Positions 1-4,670 of a stretch of 6,173 nucleotides of DNA are shown here, one piece after another. The translations under genes were made by a program, and so were the position numbers. Origin of the DNA: JBBQVO01 sp038211505 (GTDB taxonomy: Bacteria > Chloroflexota > Dehalococcoidia > DSTF01 > JACRBR01); the NCBI GenBank assembly GCA_038211505.1, contig JBBQVO010000185.1, positions 1 to 6,173 of the forward strand, read 5' to 3'. The notes below the pieces were generated by a model. The model was not told the DNA's origin. It worked only from the letters and a program-made list of their open reading frames with translations, and did no database searches. Position 1 is the stretch's first letter; every line of letters starts with the position of its first letter.

Positions 1-1
1 G

Positions 2-1522
2 CCGACAGACACCGATACGCCGACGCCCGTCGACACCGACACGCCGACGCCCGTCGACACCGACACGCCGACGCCCGTCGACACCGACACGCCGACGCCC
101 GTCGACACCGACACGCCGACGCCCGTCGATACCGACACGCCGGAGCCGACGGACACCCCGCCCGGCGGACAAAACGACACGGACACGCCCACGCCGACGG
201 ACACCGACACGGACACACCGACGCCGATCGACACCGACACGCCGACACCAGCCGACACCGATACCCCGACACCAACGGACACATCGACGCCTACATCGAC
301 GCACACGCCGGTTCCGACGGCGACAGACACCCCGTTGGCCACCGCTACTCACACGCCGACGCGGACCGCAACGGATATGCCGACGTCGGTTGCGACGGAC
401 ACACCGACGCTGATCGCGACAGCGACGAACACAGCGGCGGCAACGGCGACCGTTACGCTGACGGCAACTGCGACGGACACACCGACGGTGATCGCGACGG
501 CGACGAGCAGCGCTGCGCCGACCGCGACGGATACGCCAGGCGCTGCAGCTACAGATACTGCGACGCCGGTCGCGACGGAAACACCGACGGTGATCCCGAC
601 GGCGACAAATACCGCTCTTCCGACGGCGACGAACACAGCCGCGCCGACGACGACCGGTACGCCGCTGGCTACGGCGACAAATACGCCGACGCCGGCTGCG
701 ACGGACACGGCGACTGTGATCGCGACGGCGACGCATACCGCTGCGCCGACGGCGACGAACACAGCCGCGCCGACGACGACCGGTACGCCGCTGGCTACGG
801 CGACGGATACGCCGACGCCGGCTGCGACGGACACGGCGACTGTGATTGCCACGGCGACAAGTACCGCTACGCCGACGGCAACGAACACGGCCGCGCCGAC
901 GGCGACCGGTACGTCGCTGCCTGCGGCTACAAATACGCCGACCGTGATCGCAACGGCGACAAGTACCGCTACGCCGACGGCAACGAACACGGCCGCGCCG
1001 ACGGCGACGACTACCCCGCTAGCTGCGGCTACAAATACGCCGACGGTGATCGCAACGGCGACGCACGCGGCGTCATCGACCCCTACCGGTACGCCGACGG
1101 TGATCGCGACTGCGACGAGCACGGCGTCGTCGACCGCGACTGGCACGCCGACGGTGATCGCAACTGCGACGACCACGCCGTCGCCGACGACGACGACTAC
1201 CGCAGCGCTCCCGACGACGAACACGCCGGTCTCGACCGCTGGTGCTACCGTGGTCACCGAGCCGTCGGCGACGGCGCCCGCGTTGCCACCTCAATCTGCG
1301 ATCGAGCACGGCGGCGGGACTGACGCGGGATCATCAGGAGGCGATGGTGTGCTGGGCGCGAATGGCGGCGGCACGGCGGGCGCGGGCGAGCTTCCGGAGG
1401 CGGGTCAGGGTGCGCATCGTGACGGCACGCGCGCGTTGCTCGCGTGGTTCGCGGCGGCCATCGGCGGCGGCGCGCTGCTCGTGTTGGCCGCTGGCATCAG
1501 TCGCCGCGAACGCGGCGGCTAA
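2..1522 (+). CDS. Thr/Pro-rich repetitive surface protein with sortase-like C-terminal anchor, 5' partial
   Basis: The frame is open from base 2 to a TAA at 1520-1522 (506 residues visible), so the true start lies before the window; an in-frame TTG at 335 is unlikely to be the start because the repeats run straight through it. Residues 1 to about 105 are Asp-rich (units of DTDTPTPV), then the protein becomes a neutral Thr/Ala/Pro/Val repeat (TVIATAT, TNTAAPT) up to about residue 415, then a Gly/Ser-rich linker. The end is a textbook wall-sorting layout: LPEAG at residues 464-468, a hydrophobic helix (about 478-499), then SRRERGG. By family knowledge such Thr/Pro stretches act as extended, often glycosylated stalks that hold a distal domain away from the cell; that domain would be upstream and is not visible. 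Alanine replaces the usual threonine of LPXTG, so sortase processing is inferred; membrane retention by the helix alone is the alternative. Confidence 0.85.
   Translation, partial: PTDTDTPTPVDTDTPTPVDTDTPTPVDTDTPTPVDTDTPTPVDTDTPEPTDTPPGGQNDTDTPTPTDTDTDTPTPIDTDTPTPADTDTPTPTDTSTPTSTHTPVPTATDTPLATATHTPTRTATDMPTSVATDTPTLIATATNTAAATATVTLTATATDTPTVIATATSSAAPTATDTPGAAATDTATPVATETPTVIPTATNTALPTATNTAAPTTTGTPLATATNTPTPAATDTATVIATATHTAAPTATNTAAPTTTGTPLATATDTPTPAATDTATVIATATSTATPTATNTAAPTATGTSLPAATNTPTVIATATSTATPTATNTAAPTATTTPLAAATNTPTVIATATHAASSTPTGTPTVIATATSTASSTATGTPTVIATATTTPSPTTTTTAALPTTNTPVSTAGATVVTEPSATAPALPPQSAIEHGGGTDAGSSGGDGVLGANGGGTAGAGELPEAGQGAHRDGTRALLAWFAAAIGGGALLVLAAGISRRERGG
8..145 (+). 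repeat. 24-bp tandem repeat encoding DTDTPTPV
   Basis: Five full 24-bp units start at 8, 32, 56, 80 and 104, followed by a partial sixth from 128. The four units from 32 to 127 are identical at the nucleotide level, and the first differs by one base (GAT for GAC). The unit length is a multiple of three, so gain or loss of copies keeps the reading frame. Perfect identity suggests recent slippage or unequal recombination, and assemblers may miscount the copies. Confidence 0.9.
621..1076 (+). repeat. 126-bp / 102-bp higher-order tandem repeat inside the stalk gene
   Basis: A 42-codon unit starting CGACGGCGACGAACACAG begins at 621 and recurs at 747; the two copies match at about 118 of 126 positions by eye. 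Related units begin at 873 and 975 and are 102 bp long, eight codons shorter. The 48-base stretch at 859-906 recurs exactly at 961-1008. The encoded motif reads TATNTAAPT, a Gly/Thr-Pro-Leu spacer, then TVIATAT. All length differences are multiples of three. Confidence 0.8.
1089..1170 (+). repeat. 54-bp repeat encoding TPTVIATAT plus an Ala/Ser/Thr spacer
   Basis: Within the same gene the 18-residue unit TPTVIATATHAASSTPTG-like is repeated from about 1030 to 1170, giving three successive TPTVIATAT blocks. It looks like a shortened derivative of the 102-bp unit just upstream. The boundaries are approximate. Confidence 0.55.
1391..1519 (+). other. Predicted cell-wall sorting signal (LPEAG, hydrophobic helix, Arg tail)
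   Basis: LPEAG is encoded at 1391-1405. A nine-residue polar spacer follows, then a hydrophobic stretch from Ala-Leu-Leu to Ala-Gly-Ile at 1433-1498, then SRRERGG and the stop. Order and spacing match substrates of sortases, which cut within the pentapeptide and join the protein to the envelope. Position 4 of the motif is Ala instead of Thr. No sortase gene is in the window. Confidence 0.6.
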
Positions 1523-1591
1523 CGGTCACACGAAGCAAACTCCAACGGCGGCGCGTCCCTGTTGTTCGGAGCCGGAACGCAGGCGCGCGCG

Positions 1592-1783
1592 TCAGTCGCG
1601 CATGCTGTAGTCGTTGTAGCCACCCTGGCCGGACGGCGCCGGCACCGTCGCGCCGCAGATGCACGGGAAGTCGCCGATCCGGCACCACATCGGGAAGTTG
1701 CCTTCGTAGTGGCGGCCGCAGGCGGCGCAGTTGCTCTCATAGAGCTTGACGTGCGGTTCGTTGATCTTTTTCTTCGGGGGCAT
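1592..1783 (-). CDS. Small cysteine-rich (probable zinc-binding) protein, 63 aa
   Basis: I do not recognise a named family. The ATG at 1783 opens a 63-residue frame ending in TGA at 1594-1592. The N-terminus is basic (MPPKKKI), followed by Cys19, Cys22 (CAAC), His25, Cys34, Cys41 and Cys43 (CICG), and a Gly/Tyr-rich tail ending YNDYSMRD. CxxC paired with CxC about 18 residues later is typical of small zinc ribbons, so zinc binding is inferred; an iron-sulphur site is less likely. The start is set by composition: upstream in the same frame the translation is Ser/Arg-rich shadow of the neighbouring gene. No strong Shine-Dalgarno is visible (only CTGAAG close to the ATG). It lies 31 bp behind the 86-aa gene on the same strand, so the two are probably co-transcribed and perhaps translationally coupled. 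It converges on the stalk gene, 69 bp away, with no clear terminator between. Confidence 0.75.
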   Translation of the reverse strand: MPPKKKINEPHVKLYESNCAACGRHYEGNFPMWCRIGDFPCICGATVPAPSGQGGYNDYSMRD

Positions 1784-1814
1784 CGCTTCAGAATAGCGCA
1801 CGCAGCGCGGCGAT

Positions 1815-2075
1815 TCAGGGCGGCGAGACGAACGTGTAGTAGCGCTCATGGCGCTCGATGACGAGCGGCTTCTTGCCGGCGTCGCGCAGTCCGCGGATGT
1901 GCTGCGGCAGCGTCGCGCTGTGACCGAAGATGTTGATGCTCGACTCGAAGGCGTACTCGTCGTTGCCGAGCATGACGCGCGTCGGCTGGAACGACTCGTC
2001 GTTGAGATCGACGTATGGCACCCAGAGCCCGTCGAGCTCGAGCGTCCCCATCTGATTCGGCTGTAGTTCCAGCAA
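1815..2075 (-). CDS. Unrecognised 86-aa protein, TTG start
   Basis: No family is recognised. The chosen start is TTG at 2075-2073 because GGAGGA sits six bases before it and a promoter lies just upstream; the next in-frame ATG (2051, MGTLELDG) has no ribosome site. The frame stays open further upstream to 2486, but that extension runs through the promoter and repeat DNA and has non-protein composition. The 86 residues are hydrophilic, with alternating short hydrophobic stretches (LELDGLWVPYVDL, PTRVMLGNDEY, KPLVIERHERYYTFV) that suggest a small beta-rich cytoplasmic protein. There is no signal peptide, membrane segment or cysteine. A short helix is likely around LPQHIRGLRDAG. It is the first gene of a two-gene unit with the cysteine-rich protein, which hints at a joint role, but the function is unknown. 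Confidence 0.75.
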   Translation of the reverse strand: MLELQPNQMGTLELDGLWVPYVDLNDESFQPTRVMLGNDEYAFESSINIFGHSATLPQHIRGLRDAGKKPLVIERHERYYTFVSPP

Positions 2076-2081
2076 AGTCGC

Positions 2082-2087
2082 TCCTCC
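2082..2087 (-). promoter_or_regulatory. Shine-Dalgarno site deciding the TTG start
   Basis: GGAGGA on the minus strand, with six bases to TTG at 2075. It is the strongest ribosome site on the minus strand here and is the reason for choosing TTG over the internal ATG at 2051. Confidence 0.7.
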
Positions 2088-2102
2088 GGCGTTGTCGGGG
2101 CT

Positions 2103-2131
2103 ATTGCAGCGCACGGCGCGGGGTGTGTCAA
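2103..2131 (-). promoter_or_regulatory. Sigma-70-type promoter for the 86-aa/63-aa gene pair
   Basis: On the minus strand a perfect -35 TTGACA (2131-2126) is followed after exactly 17 bases by TGCAAT (2108-2103), which matches four of six bases of the -10 consensus. Transcription would begin near 2096, giving a leader of about 20 bases that contains GGAGGA and the TTG start. The -35 lies in one arm of a perfect inverted repeat. Confidence 0.6.
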
Positions 2132-2152
2132 TCGGCTGTTGGCGATTGACAC
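2125..2152. promoter_or_regulatory. Candidate operator: perfect 10-bp inverted repeat over the -35 box
   Basis: GTGTCAATCG at 2125-2134 and CGATTGACAC at 2143-2152 are exact reverse complements separated by 8 bases. The left arm contains the -35 of the minus-strand promoter. A dimeric repressor bound here would block that promoter. The arms also contain a TTGACA on the plus strand, but no convincing -10 follows it. A transcript hairpin is possible but would lie upstream of the predicted start site, so a DNA-binding site is the better reading. Confidence 0.5.
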
Positions 2153-2165
2153 TTGGTGTTTGGCG

Positions 2166-2433
2166 GGTCTTCCACGAAGGGACACCAAGAAACACTAAGG
2201 GAGGGTGTGTCGCACGGGACCTGCGCTGCCTGTGTGAGATGCGTCGATCAGAGTCTTCGAGGCGTATGAGTCTTGTCCGACGCGGGACAGGTTTGAAAAC
2301 CCGTACGTACGGCAGTTTTGCGCGGTGACGAGGCGCCGGGCCGCATGGCCTTCCGCCCCACCCTCTGCGCCATCCCTGTGCTCTCTCTGGATCGTCCCCT
2401 TTCGTGTCTCTTCGTGGCCCTTCGTGGAAGACC
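2166..2433. repeat. 268-bp segment bounded by ACGAAG-type inverted repeats
   Basis: GGTCTTCCACGAAGGG at 2166-2181 and its exact reverse complement at 2418-2433 bound the segment. Similarity continues inward for about 20 more bases (ACACCAAGAAACACTAAGGGA against CCACGAAGAGACACGAAAGGG, imperfect). The interior has no convincing gene. This could be a small non-autonomous element with terminal inverted repeats, or two independently inserted copies of a dispersed repeat in opposite orientation. No target-site duplication was recognised. Confidence 0.55.
2361..2392. repeat. ACAGAG-type dispersed repeat, copy 1
   Basis: CCCTCTGCGCCATCCCTGTG and the following CTCTCTCTGGAT closely resemble 4632-4662 (CCCTCTGTGCCTCTCTGTG, CTCTCTGTGGAT). 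On the minus strand the core reads as repeated CACAGAG. It directly abuts the right-hand ACGAAG-type repeat. Confidence 0.55.
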
Positions 2434-2457
2434 TTAATACGCGTGCCGAAACGCACC

Positions 2458-2487
2458 TTGATCTTCGGGGGTGGGGGATCACACAAT
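2458..2487 (+). promoter_or_regulatory. Weak candidate promoter for the 452-aa gene
   Basis: TTGATC (2458-2463) and CACAAT (2482-2487) are spaced by 18 bases; each matches four of six consensus positions. It lies about 50 bases before the ATG at 2535. It is the best match found by eye in this leader but is not compelling. Confidence 0.25.
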
Positions 2488-2534
2488 GCGCCGAAACTAA
2501 GCGCTCGCTAAGTTAGCCCCGAGGATGTGACTTC

Positions 2535-3893
2535 ATGGCGGAGACGATGACGATCCCGGAGAACCTTCGCGCGAAGGCGCAGGACAAGGGCTGGCCCGAC
2601 GATCTGCTGCAGCAGGCGCTCGCCACCGGCGCTTCCGCCGAGCAGCTGATCGGCTACATGGATCAGGGCATCACGGCCGAGCAGGCGCGGCAATTTCTCG
2701 CGGCGCAGTCGGGCGGCGGTACGGCGCCATCGGCGGAGATCACGCAGAAGGCCGGCGAAGTCGGCTGGCCGATGGAGCTGGTGACGACGGCGCTTCTGAT
2801 GGGCGCGTCGGAGGCCGACCTCATCAACTACATGAACATGGGCGTGACGGCGGAGCAGGCGCAGCAGTTCATGTCCGGCGGCGGCGCGCAGGAAGTCGAC
2901 CTGAGCTGGATGCAGGTGCCGACGGAGTGGAACACACGCGCGCGGCCGACAAAGCACGGGCTGACGCTCGAAGCGATCAACATCGGCCGCTACGGCGAGA
3001 TACCCGACGTGTGGGAGTATCAGACGGAGATGCCGCGCGGCGCGGTGCCGATCCCCGGCGTCGAGGGGATGGGCTACTCGATCTTCCAGAAGCAGGAAGT
3101 GTGGAGCGATTCCTGCGCCAAGCTCTACGAAGAAGCGATCCAGCGTCGCTGGCGGCCGGCGACCGATGTGCCGTGGGACTCGATCACGCCGCTGCCGGAC
3201 GATCTCGAGCGGGCGATCGGCCAAATCTGCACCAACATCTCCGAGAAGGAGACGATGGAGGCGGACGTGCTCGGCCGCTGGGAGCCGGAGATCAGCTACG
3301 GCTATCACGAAGTGAAGCTCTATCTCGCGACGACGATCTTCGAGAACGCGCGCGCGACGGAAGTCTTTCGCAAGCGCGCGCTCTCCAACGGCGGCGGTCT
3401 CGGCATGCAGTCGCCGGGCTGGGGATTCCGCTCGATCGTCGACGCGCGCAACTTCACCGAGATGGTGACGATCCAGATGGTGCTGCACGACAGCATGACG
3501 CTGGCCGAGTACGAGTACGGCGAGAAGTACGCGAAGAACGCCGCCGAACAGTACATCTTCGCCCACTGCATCCAGGACAAGGCGCGCCACCTGGCGTATG
3601 GCATCACGCACCTCAAGTACGTGATGATGCAGCGCTCCGACCGCCGCGAGGAGGTGCAGCGGTACCTCGACAAGGGCGAGGGGATGCTGCTGCAGGACGA
3701 CAAGAAGGATCCCGCGACGCGCGAAGCGTGGGCGATCTACTTCGGCGGCGGCAAAGACAAGATCGCCGAAGGCATGACGATCTACAACCAGATGCGAAAG
3801 ACGGCGATCGAGCAGTATCTTGGGCGACTGAAGTGGGCTACGATAGAGCGCGCCGACCGCCTTGCCCCAGGCCTCAAGACCTACATGGCGTAA
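2535..3893 (+). CDS. Ferritin-like (diiron-superfamily) protein with duplicated N-terminal domain
   Basis: 452 residues. The ATG at 2535 follows GAGG at 2521-2524. Residues 10-55 and 68-113 are two copies of one small helical domain (AxxxGWPxxL, GAS, IxxYM, G[IV]TAEQAxxF), possibly a UBA-like interaction module. Residues 120-215 are a linker ending in an RRWRPATDVPWD motif. Residues about 220-365 fit a ferritin-like four-helix bundle: ISEKETMEAD (235-244), FENARATEVFRKRAL (269-283), the helix around LHDSMTLAEYEYGE (317-330) and HCIQDKARH (344-352). Such bundles usually bind two irons through Glu and ExxH pairs (often DEARH). Here the matching places read ENARA and DKARH, so Glu/His ligands seem replaced by Asn, Ala and Lys. 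It may be an oxygenase of altered site or a metal-free partner subunit. No signal peptide or membrane segment is seen, so it is probably cytoplasmic. The SCP2-like gene follows 144 bp later with no terminator between, suggesting an operon. Confidence 0.8.
   Translation: MAETMTIPENLRAKAQDKGWPDDLLQQALATGASAEQLIGYMDQGITAEQARQFLAAQSGGGTAPSAEITQKAGEVGWPMELVTTALLMGASEADLINYMNMGVTAEQAQQFMSGGGAQEVDLSWMQVPTEWNTRARPTKHGLTLEAINIGRYGEIPDVWEYQTEMPRGAVPIPGVEGMGYSIFQKQEVWSDSCAKLYEEAIQRRWRPATDVPWDSITPLPDDLERAIGQICTNISEKETMEADVLGRWEPEISYGYHEVKLYLATTIFENARATEVFRKRALSNGGGLGMQSPGWGFRSIVDARNFTEMVTIQMVLHDSMTLAEYEYGEKYAKNAAEQYIFAHCIQDKARHLAYGITHLKYVMMQRSDRREEVQRYLDKGEGMLLQDDKKDPATREAWAIYFGGGKDKIAEGMTIYNQMRKTAIEQYLGRLKWATIERADRLAPGLKTYMA
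2562..2873 (+). repeat. Intragenic duplication: two ~46-residue domain copies
   Basis: The copies are encoded at 2562-2699 and 2736-2873 with a fixed offset of 58 residues. Shared positions include Lys14/72, Gly-Trp-Pro 19-21/77-79, Ala-Leu 28-29/86-87, Gly-Ala-Ser 32-34/90-92, Leu-Ile 38-39/96-97, Tyr-Met 41-42/99-100, Thr-Ala-Glu-Gln-Ala 47-51/105-109 and Phe54/112. DNA identity is low, so the duplication is old and kept by selection at the protein level. Confidence 0.8.
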
Positions 3894-4024
3894 ACGGTAT
3901 CGTGCTCGCCGAGAAGACAGTTGCTGGGGCGGCCCGATGTTGGCCGTCGCAGAGTCGCCGAAGGAGACCCCGCGCCCGCCTAACGCCAACGAATCGTCGT
4001 TAACGGACGTGACCGCACACCAAC

Positions 4025-4030
4025 AGGAGG
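4025..4030 (+). promoter_or_regulatory. Strong Shine-Dalgarno site of the SCP2-like gene
   Basis: AGGAGG is seven bases before the ATG at 4038. It fixes that start against an overlapping longer frame that begins at 3862. Confidence 0.8.
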
Positions 4031-4037
4031 AACAGCA

Positions 4038-4481
4038 ATGCCAGTATTTCCGTCCGTCGAATGGTTCGACACGATCAAAGACATGGTCAACCAGGATCCG
4101 GCGTTCCGTCAGCTCGGCACCGTCGACTGCGTCATCGGCGTCAAGGTCGGCGGCAAGATTTACGAGCTGACGTTCGAGGCGTTCGAGTGCACGAACGTCC
4201 GCGAAGCCGGCGAGAACGATCTGCGCGATATGGACTTCTGGCTCGAGCAGCCGTACGACAGCTGGAAGGACATGATCGAGAACATCAAGAAGCACGGCGC
4301 CGCCGATCTCTTGCACACGCTGAACACGATCGACCTGAGCCTGCCCGAAGGCTTCGCGCGCTCGCACGACGGCTACCGCCGCGACGCCTTCTACCGCTTC
4401 AACCAGTCGATCCAGGACTTCTTTAACGCATCGGCGAAGATCGACACGAGCTTTGCGGAGCCGGCGGCCGTCGGCGCCTAG
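4038..4481 (+). CDS. SCP2-like (sterol/lipid carrier) domain protein, 147 aa
   Basis: The start is set by AGGAGG with ideal spacing. The layout resembles the SCP2 fold: an N-terminal helix (VEWFDTIKDMVNQDPAFRQL, 7-26), a beta hairpin (CVIGVKVGGKIYELTFEAFE, 31-50), a strand followed by a helix (MDFWLEQPYDSWKDMIENI, 65-83), and a C-terminal helical part with FYRFNQSIQDFFNASA (118-133). SCP2 domains bind lipids, sterols or acyl-CoAs in a hydrophobic tunnel and may hand them to an enzyme. There is no signal peptide or membrane segment, so it is probably cytoplasmic. It lies downstream of the ferritin-like gene and before a strong terminator, so the two probably form one unit in which this protein supplies or stabilises a hydrophobic substrate. 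The fold call rests on pattern resemblance only; the substrate is unknown. Confidence 0.65.
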   Translation: MPVFPSVEWFDTIKDMVNQDPAFRQLGTVDCVIGVKVGGKIYELTFEAFECTNVREAGENDLRDMDFWLEQPYDSWKDMIENIKKHGAADLLHTLNTIDLSLPEGFARSHDGYRRDAFYRFNQSIQDFFNASAKIDTSFAEPAAVGA

Positions 4482-4523
4482 CGCGGGGCGCGTGCGGCGC
4501 AGAGCAAACATCCAACGGCAACG

Positions 4524-4561
4524 AGCAAGGCCCCGGCACGCGCCGGGGCTCTTGTTTTCTT
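4524..4561 (+). terminator. Rho-independent terminator after the SCP2-like gene
   Basis: A perfect 8-bp stem GCCCCGGC (4530-4537) / GCCGGGGC (4542-4549) with loop ACGC is followed by TCTTGTTTTCTT. CAAG before and CTTG after can extend the stem across a one-base bulge. It lies 42 bp after the stop codon and closes the ferritin-like/SCP2 unit. Confidence 0.88.
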
Positions 4562-4570
4562 GACGGGACA

Positions 4571-4594
4571 GGGTGCACAGCCGTGCGCCCCTAC
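4571..4594. repeat. GTAGGGGCGCAC-type palindromic dispersed repeat
   Basis: GGGTGCAC (4571-4578), loop AGCC, GTGCGCCC (4583-4590) form an 8-bp stem with one G-T pair, followed by CTAC. On the minus strand it reads GTAGGGGCGCACGGCTG, a style of short palindrome I recall as common between genes of environmental bacteria. There is no T-run, so it is not a typical terminator. Confidence 0.5.
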
Positions 4595-4631
4595 CGTTTC
4601 ATCGACCCACTGTGCCCAAGATGAACAGGCG

Positions 4632-4662
4632 CCCTCTGTGCCTCTCTGTGCTCTCTGTGGAT
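4632..4662. repeat. ACAGAG-type dispersed repeat, copy 2
   Basis: Three CTCTGTG-like units in tandem (minus strand CACAGAG), closely matching 2361-2392. It ends nine bases before the folP ATG, so most of the folP leader is repeat DNA. Confidence 0.6.
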
Positions 4663-4670
4663 AATCAGGC

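Larger units (their letters stand above)
2076..2534. other. Divergent intergenic region, 459 bp, no gene seen
   Basis: It holds, from left to right, the ribosome site and promoter of the minus-strand pair, the 10-bp inverted repeat, the 268-bp inverted-repeat segment including an ACAGAG repeat, and a leader of about 100 bases before the 452-aa gene. Short open frames cross it on both strands, but they lack ribosome sites and protein-like composition. Confidence 0.6.

Noticed and set aside
8..145. CRISPR-like array
   Set aside because: The 24-bp units are directly adjacent with no spacers and are coding in frame.
349..1257. A 302-codon Val/Ala-rich frame on the minus strand
   Set aside because: It is the reverse reading of ACG/GCG/CCG repeat codons; the plus frame ends in a proper sorting signal and stop.
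1523..1591. Terminator between the converging stalk and cysteine-rich genes
   Set aside because: Only a weak imperfect hairpin around GTTCGGAGCCGGAAC is visible and no T-run follows on either strand.
2146..2174. Plus-strand promoter from the right arm TTGACA
   Set aside because: No sequence resembling a -10 box lies 16-18 bases downstream.
1592..2188. Longer 198-residue version of the cysteine-rich protein
   Set aside because: Its first two thirds are Ser/Arg/Thr-rich and read the 86-aa gene out of frame; the internal ATG at 1783 gives the coherent protein.
1815..2486. Longer 223-residue version of the 86-aa protein
   Set aside because: The extension crosses the promoter, the palindrome and the dispersed repeats; GGAGGA before TTG 2075 marks the better start.
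3862..4170. 102-codon frame overlapping the gap and the SCP2-like gene
   Set aside because: It has no ribosome site and low-complexity polar composition, and it conflicts with the strong AGGAGG-ATG at 4038.
2508..4511. A 667-codon open frame on the minus strand across the ferritin-like and SCP2-like genes
   Set aside because: It is antisense to two genes with good ribosome sites and domain structure; its product is His/Arg/Leu/Ala-rich with no recognisable motif, as expected from the mirror of GC-rich codons.
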